This document shows positions 1 to 7,026 of a stretch of DNA of 64,000 nt, in pieces. The position numbers were made by a program, and so were the translations under genes. The notes below the pieces were generated by a model. That model ran no database searches. It saw nothing but the letters and a program-made list of their open reading frames with translations, and had not been told where the DNA came from. Numbering within the stretch: the stretch's first letter is position 1; each line of letters opens with the position of its first letter. Source of the stretch: an uncultured Gammaproteobacteria bacterium (GTDB taxonomy: Bacteria > Pseudomonadota > Gammaproteobacteria > Eutrophobiales > Eutrophobiaceae); assembly GCA_958295485.1 (NCBI GenBank), contig OY282354.1, forward strand, positions 992,001 through 1,056,000, in the 5' to 3' direction.

Positions 1-2
1 GC

Positions 3-440
3 GTCCCGTCGGAGATGGTCTCCAAAGTCGCCGACGGGCACATTGACGCACACCTCTTCTCGACGGCATCATCCGGGTACCATCGCCCGAAGGGGACCGA
101 TGAGAGGATGGACGTGAGCTACCCTGGTTCGGCTCCAGGCCACGATAAGGTGTCGGAACCACCGTTTTGGGAGCGAGGGTTCGAGGAGTCGCATCCCGTC
201 CCGGACTCGGAGTACCATGAGGCAATGGAGTTGGGTGATTCCCTGGCTGACTTGCAGGAAGTCGCGCGCCGTCGTCACAAGCTCTCGTCGCGCTTGACGG
301 ATACGTGGTCCCGAATAGAGATTTCACCTGAAATCGCCCTTTCGGTCCGGGGCGTGAATGACGAGGATGCGGGACTTCTGGAGAGAGTCAGACAAGGCTT
401 GCAGCGACTGATTTTCCATCGTTCCAGGGGGCGCCGGTAG
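3..440 (+). CDS. Hypothetical protein, possibly cut by the window start
   Basis: I do not recognise this product. The frame is open to the left edge of the window; the first ATG is at 15, giving 141 residues, so this may be either a whole small protein or the C-terminal end of a longer one. The sequence is hydrophilic, has no membrane segment, and ends in an Arg-rich tail. The middle part (about residues 70-130) looks helical and charged. No ribosome-binding site is obvious before ATG 15. The following gene lies about 150 bases downstream on the same strand, separated by a dispersed palindromic repeat. Confidence 0.35.
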   Translation, partial: VPSEMVSKVADGHIDAHLFSTASSGYHRPKGTDERMDVSYPGSAPGHDKVSEPPFWERGFEESHPVPDSEYHEAMELGDSLADLQEVARRRHKLSSRLTDTWSRIEISPEIALSVRGVNDEDAGLLERVRQGLQRLIFHRSRGRR

Positions 441-497
441 ATTATCGGCGACACAGGATGCTGAACCGGCCGAAGCATCGATCGATATTTGACCGGT

Positions 498-521
498 TTC
501 CTGCTTTTGCGGGAATGACGG
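498..521. repeat. Dispersed small palindromic repeat
   Basis: The stretch reads as two arms around a short loop (TTCCTGC...GCGGGAATGACGG), a pattern that recurs between genes in many proteobacterial genomes. It lies between the first ORF and the M48 protease gene, within the leader of the latter. It could form a weak hairpin in RNA. It appears once here; a related but different repeat (GATTCTTCG...AGAATGACG) lies near 4030-4063. Confidence 0.5.
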
Positions 522-586
522 GTGATCGGGAGACCTGTCCCTGCCGCCCACGGATTTTGAGGAGGAACCATGCTTTGAGGTTATCC

Positions 587-1375
587 ATGATAAAGAAAAC
601 TATCCTGGTTGTTTGCCTGGCGGCGCTCACGGCGGGCTATGCTTTTGCCGCGCCGTTCAGTTATACCTGGCGCATCGAGGAGCTCGCCAGGGCAGATGCC
701 GAGACTATCGAGTTGCGGGATAATAAAGGCAAGATCCTGAAAAGGGTTGACGTTAAACAGATGGTCTATCTGTATTCGGTCATGCAGGCCATTGAGGAAG
801 TCTCAGAGCTCAGGTCAGAACTGCTTATCGTCGATGGCAAGTTGCCCAATGCTTTTGCCACGAAGGGCATGATAGAACTGGAGCCTGACGACGGTAATAG
901 TGAAAAAGGCGACCGCGAGGGAACTGGCAGTGATAAAAAAGTGGTTATGAAAGGAAGTTCAATCAAGGATGCAAAGCCCATTAATAAAGACAATGCTGTC
1001 GAGGCAAACATTATCGGTATCAATTTTGCCTTGCTTGACATGCTTGGATTGGACGTGCACATGGCCGCTGCTTTAATCGGTCATGAGTTGGGGCATTTGA
1101 AATTAAATCACGGAGAGGATCATAAAACCCGGCGAAACGCTGACATAAGAACTGCCGCCAATACCAAATACAGTCGTGATAACGAGCGGGAAGCGGATTA
1201 CCTGGGCGCAATCTGGGCGGTTGAAGCCGGCTACGACCCGGCCGGGGCAGTCCGTTTACAGGAATTGATGTATAAGAAAACCAAGCACTTGTCCGGCGGG
1301 TTCTCAGGTTCACACCCGTCTTCGGTTGAACGGATTGCAAAATTAAAGTCCCTTGCCCGCCGACTCTCCCCGTAA
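587..1375 (+). CDS. Secreted M48-family zinc metalloprotease
   Basis: A 262-residue protein with a Sec signal peptide at about residues 1-21 (KK, hydrophobic core, cleavage near AFA-APF), so it acts in the periplasm or is membrane-linked. The zinc motif HELGH lies at residues 166-170 and the third ligand Glu is in NEREADYLG near residue 202; the C-terminus keeps the SHPSSVERI signature typical of M48 proteases of the BepA/LoiP/YcaL type. A longer frame begins at 458, but the signal peptide and the GAGG just before ATG 587 favour this start. A charged Gly/Asp/Lys-rich insert at about residues 100-130 is unusual. Likely role: outer membrane protein quality control or general protein turnover; the substrate cannot be read from sequence. 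Confidence 0.8.
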   Translation: MIKKTILVVCLAALTAGYAFAAPFSYTWRIEELARADAETIELRDNKGKILKRVDVKQMVYLYSVMQAIEEVSELRSELLIVDGKLPNAFATKGMIELEPDDGNSEKGDREGTGSDKKVVMKGSSIKDAKPINKDNAVEANIIGINFALLDMLGLDVHMAAALIGHELGHLKLNHGEDHKTRRNADIRTAANTKYSRDNEREADYLGAIWAVEAGYDPAGAVRLQELMYKKTKHLSGGFSGSHPSSVERIAKLKSLARRLSP

Positions 1376-1427
1376 CCGGAAAAATTCGACGCGTCGGGAC
1401 TTCCTTCAAGCCAGTCGATTTAACCGA

Positions 1428-1583
1428 ATGGAATCCGACGTTGCCATGATGAAAGTCGCAATAGCTGAGCTTCGGGCAACGACCCGGACCGGTTTGGCCA
1501 TCCTGGTAGCGCTCTTATTGCTTGAACTTCGCCCCTTCATCGCTGCCGCTTGGCCCGTCCCTGGCTTCGCGCCGGCTGGATGA
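1428..1583 (+). pseudogene. Probable remnant of a small coiled-coil membrane protein
   Basis: An open frame of 51 residues from ATG 1428. It holds a short amphipathic segment (MESDVAMMKVAIAEL) followed by one hydrophobic segment. The layout resembles the tail of DUF1640-like coiled-coil membrane proteins that are often found as fragments. There is no good ribosome-binding site, and the end converges on the next gene. It may equally be chance. Confidence 0.25.
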
Positions 1584-1599
1584 CCCTTTCAGGGCTGCC

Positions 1600-2979
1600 T
1601 TAATCCACTATGCGGATTTTGTTGTTGAGTGTTTCCACCGGTTCGCCGTTTTCAAAACGTGGTCGGTAAACCCGCCCCTTAATCGTTTTCTTTGCTTTTC
1701 GGCGGGCGGAGGTGGCGTTTTCCGGTTCCGATTCGATAATTTTTACGTTTTTGGCGCGGCCCGTGCTGGATACATCAAAAGACGCCAGGACAGTAGTGGC
1801 TTTCTTTTCTTCTTCCAGCTTCTTATCCACCTCTGGCAGCGGCAATCTCAAGGCCGGAAGATAGTGCGGTTTACCGAATAATTCCTCGACCGTTTCCTGA
1901 TGTTCACTGGTGTCGGTCAGGACTTGGTGAGCGGACTTGTAGTTTTTGAATGCCGTTGTTTTCTTGCCCATCAGGAGGTTCCAATCGGCTAAATGCACCA
2001 AGGCCCGGGCGTGTGAATCACCAGGTAGATCAGGGTGCGCTTCATGGATTTGCACCACCTGTTTCAACGCCTTTCCAACGGCGGATATGCGCTGCGCCAC
2101 GGCAAAGTCCTTACTGTTTGCCCGACTGGAATAATAGCTCGGGTCCGGCACCCTGATTGTATTGCATATCCGCCTCGCGCCACCATTTGGCGTAGGGATA
2201 GTGCGGCAAACCACCTGGGTCCTGGTCGGGCTGCCGGTACCGTGAAATTCGTCTTGCGGCTTATTGGCGACTTCGATGGCATATTGATAATTAGTCAATG
2301 CCCTGCCGTAAAGCGGGTCGATTAATCTTGGATCATGCTGTCCGTATTGGCGTTGCAGGATGTTAATGGTGTTGCTGAACAGTTTTTCGGACTCGCCGAT
2401 GGTTGTTATCGCGCTGCTTTCAAGCAGGTTTTCCTTATATGCCTTCAGTTTCCACCGTCCCACCATATCGATAACGGGTAACAAGCGGGGGTCGCCGGTG
2501 TCATAATTACGTTTGTGCACCCATAACAGCTGGTGATAATTTTGATCTACCGCCTCCCAATCAGCGCGGGCGATATTACTTTTAATGAGCTGCTCTAAAA
2601 TGATCAGTTGGCCGGCGCCTTGCAGTCCCTCATTGACCCGCTTGATTTGCAAGGCGCGGTTAAATGCTTTAACGGCTTCCTCGTGCCGCCCGTCCTTTTG
2701 ATAAACCAAGCCGACGGATAATAAATACTCGCCCGTGGCAGGATCATAAACGCCATCGGCCTCGGGCTCCTGACTCTCCCACTCATATTTTGCTATGGGC
2801 CGATGGTTCCCGGTTTGTTCCTGGCTGTCACCAGTGGCTGGGCCAGCATCCGCGGCGGGGTCGTTATCGTTCGCGCTCGCGTTCGTTCTCGCGGGATTTT
2901 CCGCGGTCTGAGCGTGCGGGATGCAAGGTATTGATAAAAGCAAAACCACCATCCCGATTTGAAATAAATTAGAATTCAT
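1600..2979 (-). CDS. Periplasmic TPR protein with TonB-C-like domain
   Basis: A 459-residue protein with a signal peptide (about residues 1-23, ending in HAQT). A low-complexity Ala/Asp/Asn-rich linker follows at about 25-60, then TPR-like helices (GEYLLSVGLVYQKDGRHEEAVKAFNRAL) running over roughly residues 75-350. The last 80 residues (VLASFDVSSTGRAKNVKI...RPRFENGEPV) match the fold of TonB C-terminal domains found in soluble energy-transducer-like proteins. I infer a periplasmic scaffold or envelope role; no enzyme motif is seen. It converges with the upstream M48 gene and is transcribed alone. The start MNSNLFQ fits the signal peptide. Confidence 0.65.
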   Translation of the reverse strand: MNSNLFQIGMVVLLLSIPCIPHAQTAENPARTNASANDNDPAADAGPATGDSQEQTGNHRPIAKYEWESQEPEADGVYDPATGEYLLSVGLVYQKDGRHEEAVKAFNRALQIKRVNEGLQGAGQLIILEQLIKSNIARADWEAVDQNYHQLLWVHKRNYDTGDPRLLPVIDMVGRWKLKAYKENLLESSAITTIGESEKLFSNTINILQRQYGQHDPRLIDPLYGRALTNYQYAIEVANKPQDEFHGTGSPTRTQVVCRTIPTPNGGARRICNTIRVPDPSYYSSRANSKDFAVAQRISAVGKALKQVVQIHEAHPDLPGDSHARALVHLADWNLLMGKKTTAFKNYKSAHQVLTDTSEHQETVEELFGKPHYLPALRLPLPEVDKKLEEEKKATTVLASFDVSSTGRAKNVKIIESEPENATSARRKAKKTIKGRVYRPRFENGEPVETLNNKIRIVD

Positions 2980-3232
2980 TACACCTGCCCTGATAGTTCA
3001 AAAACAGCAGTAATTATGACTCTGAATTTCCGATTACTGTTCCTGGTTAAATTATAGCACTAATGCCATGCGGCAACATCAAAATCCGGGCCACGGCGTC
3101 AGGTTAAAAGACGATATTTCTATTTTGGGTTGACGCGCTGGGTTCAAAAGTATGCGTTTGCCCTGTATCATGGATATGGTTCTTGAAACAAACAAAGATT
3201 AATTCCGATTTAGAAAATAATAGGTTAATGAT

Positions 3233-3955
3233 ATGGGAAGAGTTGCAGTAGTAACAGGTGGCACGCGAGGTATCGGCGCGGCCATTTCCATGGGTTTGAA
3301 AGAAGCGGGTTACATCGTTGCGGCAAATTATGTGGGTAACGATGAGGCCGCCGGTAAATTCAATGAGGTCACACACGTCGCCGTGTACAAATTCGATGTA
3401 AGTGATTTCGAGGCTTGCCGGAATGCCGTCGCCCAAATTAAAGAAGACCTGGGGTCGGTGGACGTGCTGGTCAACAACGCCGGTGTCACCCGTGATGGCA
3501 CCATGCACAGGATGGATTTCGAACAGTGGAACAAAGTCGTCCAGACCAACCTGGGCTCCTGTTTCAACATGTCCCGTTGTGTCATTGATGGAATGCGCGA
3601 ACGCGGTTTCGGGCGCATTGTGAACATCGGTTCGATAAACGGTCAGGCCGGACAATACGGGCAGGTTAATTACGCCGCGGCCAAGTCGGGGATACACGGA
3701 TTTACCAAAGCCCTGGCCCAGGAAGGCGCAGCAAAAGGGGTAACGGTGAACGCGATTGCGCCGGGTTACATCGATACGGACATGGTACGCGCCGTGCCGG
3801 AAAACGTGCTGGAAAAGATCATCGCCAGGATCCCCGTAGGTCGCCTGGGTAAAGCCGAGGAAATCGCCCGCGCCGTGCTGTTCCTGGTTGGTGAGGACGC
3901 AGGGTTTATCACCGGCTCGACCCTGAGCGTCAACGGCGGCCAACACATGTATTGA
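3233..3955 (+). CDS. phaB: Acetoacetyl-CoA reductase (short-chain dehydrogenase)
   Basis: A 240-residue classical SDR that reduces acetoacetyl-CoA to (R)-3-hydroxybutyryl-CoA with NAD(P)H in polyhydroxybutyrate synthesis. Visible motifs are the cofactor loop TGGTRGIG (residues 8-15), NNAG (81-84) and the catalytic triad Ser134, Tyr147, Lys151. Length and the C-terminal SVNGGQHMY are typical of PhaB rather than FabG. No phaA or phaC is adjacent, so it stands alone here. It may also serve in acetoacetate metabolism from the carnitine route further along, since the BKACE reaction releases acetoacetate, but that link is inference. Confidence 0.85.
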   Translation: MGRVAVVTGGTRGIGAAISMGLKEAGYIVAANYVGNDEAAGKFNEVTHVAVYKFDVSDFEACRNAVAQIKEDLGSVDVLVNNAGVTRDGTMHRMDFEQWNKVVQTNLGSCFNMSRCVIDGMRERGFGRIVNIGSINGQAGQYGQVNYAAAKSGIHGFTKALAQEGAAKGVTVNAIAPGYIDTDMVRAVPENVLEKIIARIPVGRLGKAEEIARAVLFLVGEDAGFITGSTLSVNGGQHMY

Positions 3956-4303
3956 ACCACAGGCGAAGAATTCACCGAGTCTCCGTCATCTGAGCCGCAG
4001 GCGAAGAATCTATGGCGAGCAGGGGTATAGATTCTTCGTCGCTACGCTCCTCAGAATGACGAGGTAGCCGTCCAGAAGATGACGGGGTAGCCGCCCAGGA
4101 GGATGAGAGAACTTTTGTCGTAAAAGTATGCAGGTTGACCTGTCCTGCTTATAAGAATTAAGTAAACTGCCCCCGGAAGTCTGTCAAGCAACAGGGGCAT
4201 TCCAGTTTGGGGGGTCTCTGAGGAGGGGAGGAGTACCGGAATGCCCATTCATTGTCGCTTAACTTATCCGACTGTTATTTTCACCCAAAGTTCCCTGTTT
4301 ATT
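3956..4303. repeat. Intergenic region with dispersed repeats and a long-range inverted repeat
   Basis: No gene is supported here. The region holds GATTCTTCGtCGCTaCGCTC-type sequence around 4030-4063, followed by tandem-like GACG(A/G)GGTAGCCG units (4059-4095). It also holds an inverted repeat, GGGCATTCC at 4195-4203 and GGAATGCCC at 4238-4246. The latter could end transcription from the convergent ald and phaB genes. Confidence 0.5.
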
Positions 4304-5422
4304 TCAAGCCGCCAGCGCATCTGTGGCCGGCAGGTAATCATATCTGAGATCCCTGGCCACGGCCTCATAGGTAATGCGGCCTTTATGAATGTTCAAACCG
4401 TTCCGCAAGCCGGGGTCGCTCAGCAATGCCTGCTTGACTCCTTTATCAGCAAGAGCAAGGACGAACGGCAGGGTTGCATTGTTCAGGGCGAGTGTTGAAG
4501 TACGCGGCACGACGCCGGGCATGTTCGCCACGCAATAGTGCACCACGCCATCAACTATATAAGTCGGCTCCTGGTGGGTGGTTGCGCGGGAAGTCTCAAA
4601 ACATCCACCCTGGTCAATGGCGACGTCGACAACGACCGAACCGGGTTTCATGCGGTTGATTATGCCCCTGCTCAGTAATTTGGGCGCCGTGGCGCCCGGT
4701 ATGAGGACAGCGCCGATGACGAGGTCGGACTGTAATGCATACTCTTCAATGGAATCTTCTGTTGAATAAACACATTTGACCCGGCCCCTGTATTCTGCAT
4801 CCACTTGGCGCAATCGCGGCAATGAACAATCCAGGACCGTCACGTCCGCGCCCATGCCCAAGGCCATGGCTGCGGCGTTATCACCCACTACGCCGCCGCC
4901 GATAACCAGCACCTTTGCCGGCGCAACCCCGGGCACGCCTCCCAGTAATACACCGGCTCCGCCTTGGGCTTTTTCCAGGCAGTGCGCTCCTGCCTGTACC
5001 GACAGGCGTCCGGCAACTTCACTCATGGGGGCAAGCAACGGCAGTGAATGGTCCGGCGCGGTCACCGTTTCATAGGCGATGGCAGTTGCGCCGGAGGCTA
5101 ATAATAATTCCGTTTGCCTTGGGTCGGGAGCCAAGTGCAAATAGGTAAACAGCGTCTGCCCTTCGTGTAAAAGCCGGCATTCATCAGGTTGCGGTTCTTT
5201 TACCTTTACAATCATCTCGGCCCCGGCGAAAATTTCAGCCGCCCCGGCCACAATCTTTGCGCCGGCGTTAATATAGTCAATATCCGACATGCCAATCCCA
5301 ACCCCGGCATTGCTTTGGACCGTCACTTGGTGGCCCGCCTTGACCAGCTCACGCACACTGCCCGGTGTCAAACCAACGCGATATTCATGGTTTTTGATTT
5401 CTGTCGGTATCCCGATTTGCAT
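4304..5422 (-). CDS. ald: Alanine dehydrogenase
   Basis: A 372-residue enzyme of the AlaDH/PNT family: L-alanine + NAD+ + H2O gives pyruvate + ammonium + NADH. The N-terminal [20 protein letters not shown] block is diagnostic. The substrate-binding Lys75 (KVKEP) and catalytic His96 (HLAPD) are present, as is the Rossmann loop [10 protein letters not shown] near 171-180. Length is normal. It is divergent from an Lrp/AsnC regulator 145 bp away, a very common arrangement in which the regulator activates ald in response to alanine. Confidence 0.95.
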   Translation of the reverse strand: MQIGIPTEIKNHEYRVGLTPGSVRELVKAGHQVTVQSNAGVGIGMSDIDYINAGAKIVAGAAEIFAGAEMIVKVKEPQPDECRLLHEGQTLFTYLHLAPDPRQTELLLASGATAIAYETVTAPDHSLPLLAPMSEVAGRLSVQAGAHCLEKAQGGAGVLLGGVPGVAPAKVLVIGGGVVGDNAAAMALGMGADVTVLDCSLPRLRQVDAEYRGRVKCVYSTEDSIEEYALQSDLVIGAVLIPGATAPKLLSRGIINRMKPGSVVVDVAIDQGGCFETSRATTHQEPTYIVDGVVHYCVANMPGVVPRTSTLALNNATLPFVLALADKGVKQALLSDPGLRNGLNIHKGRITYEAVARDLRYDYLPATDALAA

Positions 5423-5567
5423 GTCGTTCTCTCATTTTTCAGAGTTTCAAAAGGGTATAAAGAGGATAGTAAAAGTCGATTCGCATTTCTTTGCAAATTA
5501 TTGACTAAAATAGCGTATAATCTATATATTATTCTAATATTTAATAGATTATTGAAATAAAATTGTC
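5423..5567. promoter_or_regulatory. Divergent ald / Lrp-regulator promoter region
   Basis: This 145-bp gap is strikingly AT-rich compared with the flanking genes, especially 5480-5560 (runs of ATAT and TATT), as expected for promoters and Lrp-family binding sites. Both genes start at its edges. No exact operator can be assigned by eye. Confidence 0.5.
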
Positions 5568-6038
5568 ATGCTATTGCTGGATAGAACGGATCGCGCCATA
5601 TTGCACGAGCTCCAATTAGACGGCCGTATCAGTAACGTTAAACTGGCGGAACGGGTCAATTTATCCGAGTCGGCCTGCCTGCGCCGGGTCAAGCTGTTGG
5701 AGGAGACTGGCGTCGTTGAAGGTTATATGATGTTGATCAACCAGGCTGCGGTGGGATTGCCCGGCAATGTTTTCGTTGAAATTACCCTTAACCGCCAGCA
5801 ACGAGAGGACCTGGACGCCTTTGAAGCAAGCGCTTCACTGGTTCCCGAGGTCATGGAATGTTATTTGATGTCCGGGGATTATGATTACCTGCTCAGGGTA
5901 GTCGTGGCCGATGCCAGTGATTATGAGCGAATCCACCACGAACAATTGACCACGTTGCCCGGCGTGGCGCGGGTCAGGTCCAGTTTCGCCTTGCGGGCAG
6001 TGAAAGAAAAAACGGAACTGCCCATCCCATCCAAATAG
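5568..6038 (+). CDS. Lrp/AsnC-family transcriptional regulator
   Basis: A 156-residue regulator with an N-terminal winged helix-turn-helix (about residues 5-55: LDRTDRAILHELQLDGRISNVKLAERVNLSES is the core, split around residue 20) and a C-terminal RAM ligand-binding domain (about 65-145, with the GDYDYLLRV signature). Divergent position beside ald makes it the likely alanine-responsive regulator of that gene. Length and domain order are normal. A repeat array begins right after its stop codon. Confidence 0.88.
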   Translation: MLLLDRTDRAILHELQLDGRISNVKLAERVNLSESACLRRVKLLEETGVVEGYMMLINQAAVGLPGNVFVEITLNRQQREDLDAFEASASLVPEVMECYLMSGDYDYLLRVVVADASDYERIHHEQLTTLPGVARVRSSFALRAVKEKTELPIPSK

Positions 6039-6059
6039 CCATCCCCGGCGCAGGGGCAC

Positions 6060-6310
6060 CCCTTGTAGGTGTCCTGAATTGTTTCCCTTGAATAGTGGGT
6101 GTCCTGAATTGTTCCCTTAAATGATGGGTGTCCTGAAATGGGCCCTGAAATGGGCCCTCTTAAATAATGGGTGTCCTGAATTGTTTTCCTAAATAATGGG
6201 TGTCCTGAATTGTTCCTTCCTGAATTGTTCCTCTTAAATGATGGGTGTCCTGAAATAGGCCTCCCTTAAATTATGGGTGTCCTGAATTGTTTTTCCTGGA
6301 AATAGTCCTT
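6060..6310 (+). repeat. Degenerate tandem array with GGTGTCCTGAA core
   Basis: Seven copies of the core GGTGTCCTGAA(T/A)T begin near 6069, 6099, 6127, 6170, 6199, 6244 and 6276, spaced 28-45 bp. They are separated by AT-rich arms such as TTAAATAATG. Spacing is irregular and there are no conserved unique spacers, so this is not CRISPR. The same core in the opposite orientation fills the gap at 48.9-49.14 kb. No gene is seen in this stretch or up to 6640, apart from the terminator described separately. Confidence 0.8.
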
Positions 6311-6576
6311 GTATTTCTGTTGTGATTGCTATACTTTGCCGCTTATTGGAGGACTAAATGCAATTTATTCGATACAGATTTGAACGTTTATCCACGCTGC
6401 CCGGCCCACGCGCCCATGAGCGAATGCCGGGGATGTTCGCGTGCATTGGCCATTTGTGTTTATCGACAGCCACTGAACGAGCGTTTGGTTCATACGCGGG
6501 TGAATCTGAGATGACCTGACCTTTCGCCGATAAATTATCGCGGAAGGTAAACCAGGATGCCTTCTGCGGGAATGAT

Positions 6577-6616
6577 AAAACCCCGTCAGGCATCAAAAGC
6601 TTAACGGGGTTTTTTA
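6577..6616 (+). terminator. Rho-independent terminator
   Basis: AAAACCCCGT (6577-6586) and ACGGGGTTTT (6604-6613) form a stem with a 17-base loop, followed by a T-rich run. It lies just before the small ORF at 6642 and would stop transcripts coming from the Lrp gene and the repeat array. Confidence 0.65.
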
Positions 6617-6641
6617 TTGCCCCGGCAGCAGGAGAAATGAC

Positions 6642-6788
6642 ATGAAGAAGCGCGAGCAAAAGATCAAACCGCGCAATCCTTTTTATGACCACCCGCTTAT
6701 GAAGAAAGGCGGCGTGCATGAAAAAACGAATAAGGCAAAGCGTAAAGGCGAGAAACAAAAAATATCCCAACTCGCCATGCAAAAATGA
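6642..6788 (+). CDS. Small basic protein, 48 residues
   Basis: Not recognised with confidence. ATG 6642 is preceded by a good ribosome-binding site (GGAG at 6631-6634). The product is rich in Lys and contains NPFYDHPLMKKGGVHEK. The shape (small, very basic, with a His/Pro-Leu block before Lys/Gly/Arg stretches) weakly recalls the ribosome-rescue factor ArfA, but the ArfA signature is not met. The stop codon TGA (6786-6788) overlaps the first bases of the tRNA-like gene that starts at 6787, which is odd: processing of the tRNA 5' end would cut this message inside its own stop codon. Confidence 0.5.
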   Translation: MKKREQKIKPRNPFYDHPLMKKGGVHEKTNKAKRKGEKQKISQLAMQK

Positions 6789-6864
6789 ACCGGTATGCAA
6801 ATTGGCCAAAGCAACCAGCCCTTCAAGCTGGACTGTGCGGGTTCGAACCCCGTCCGGTTCTCCA
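6787..6864 (+). tRNA. tRNA-like gene, anticodon position reads TTC, abnormal loop
   Basis: A full cloverleaf can be drawn by hand. The acceptor stem is GAACCGG (6787-6793) with CCGGTTC (6854-6860), then discriminator T and encoded CCA. The D arm is TGC/GCA with GG in the loop. The anticodon stem is CCAGC (6815-6819) with GCTGG (6827-6831), and the T arm is GCGGG-TTCGAAC-CCCGT. The seven-base anticodon loop is CCTTCAA, giving TTC at 34-36 but C instead of the near-universal T at position 33. The CAGC..GCTG stem and discriminator T recall tRNA-Gly(TCC), so this may be a decayed or altered glycine tRNA. Function is uncertain. Confidence 0.45.
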
Positions 6865-6899
6865 ATCCATGCCAGTTCCGGGTTGTTATATACGGAAGG

Positions 6900-6937
6900 A
6901 GCGGAGTGCGGGTTCGAATCCCGTCCGTTCTCCAATC
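6900..6937 (+). pseudogene. Second copy of a tRNA 3' end
   Basis: Bases 6906-6937 repeat the T arm, acceptor 3' strand, CCA and following AATCCAT of the tRNA-like gene 71 bp upstream, with one deletion and one substitution. No matching 5' half, D arm or anticodon arm is present, so this is a tRNA fragment, not a gene. It could be an attachment-site relic or a local duplication. Confidence 0.5.
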
Positions 6938-7026
6938 CATATCTCAAAATTGCCTTACTGCGTTATACTACCCACGGATTCTGCAGAAGAACCTTTTTTA
7001 ACAATAACCCATGCAAGGATTTAACC

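Noticed and set aside
3104..3946. 280-residue minus-strand open frame opposite the phaB gene
   Set aside because: Shadow of a clear SDR gene; its peptide shows no domain.
6060..6310. CRISPR-like array of repeated GGTGTCCTGAA
   Set aside because: Spacing varies from 28 to 45 bp, the intervening sequence is itself repetitive and there are no cas genes.
6354..6947. 197-residue minus-strand open frame containing GVRTRT-like peptides
   Set aside because: It reads the antisense of the tRNA-like gene and its duplicate, a well-known artefact.
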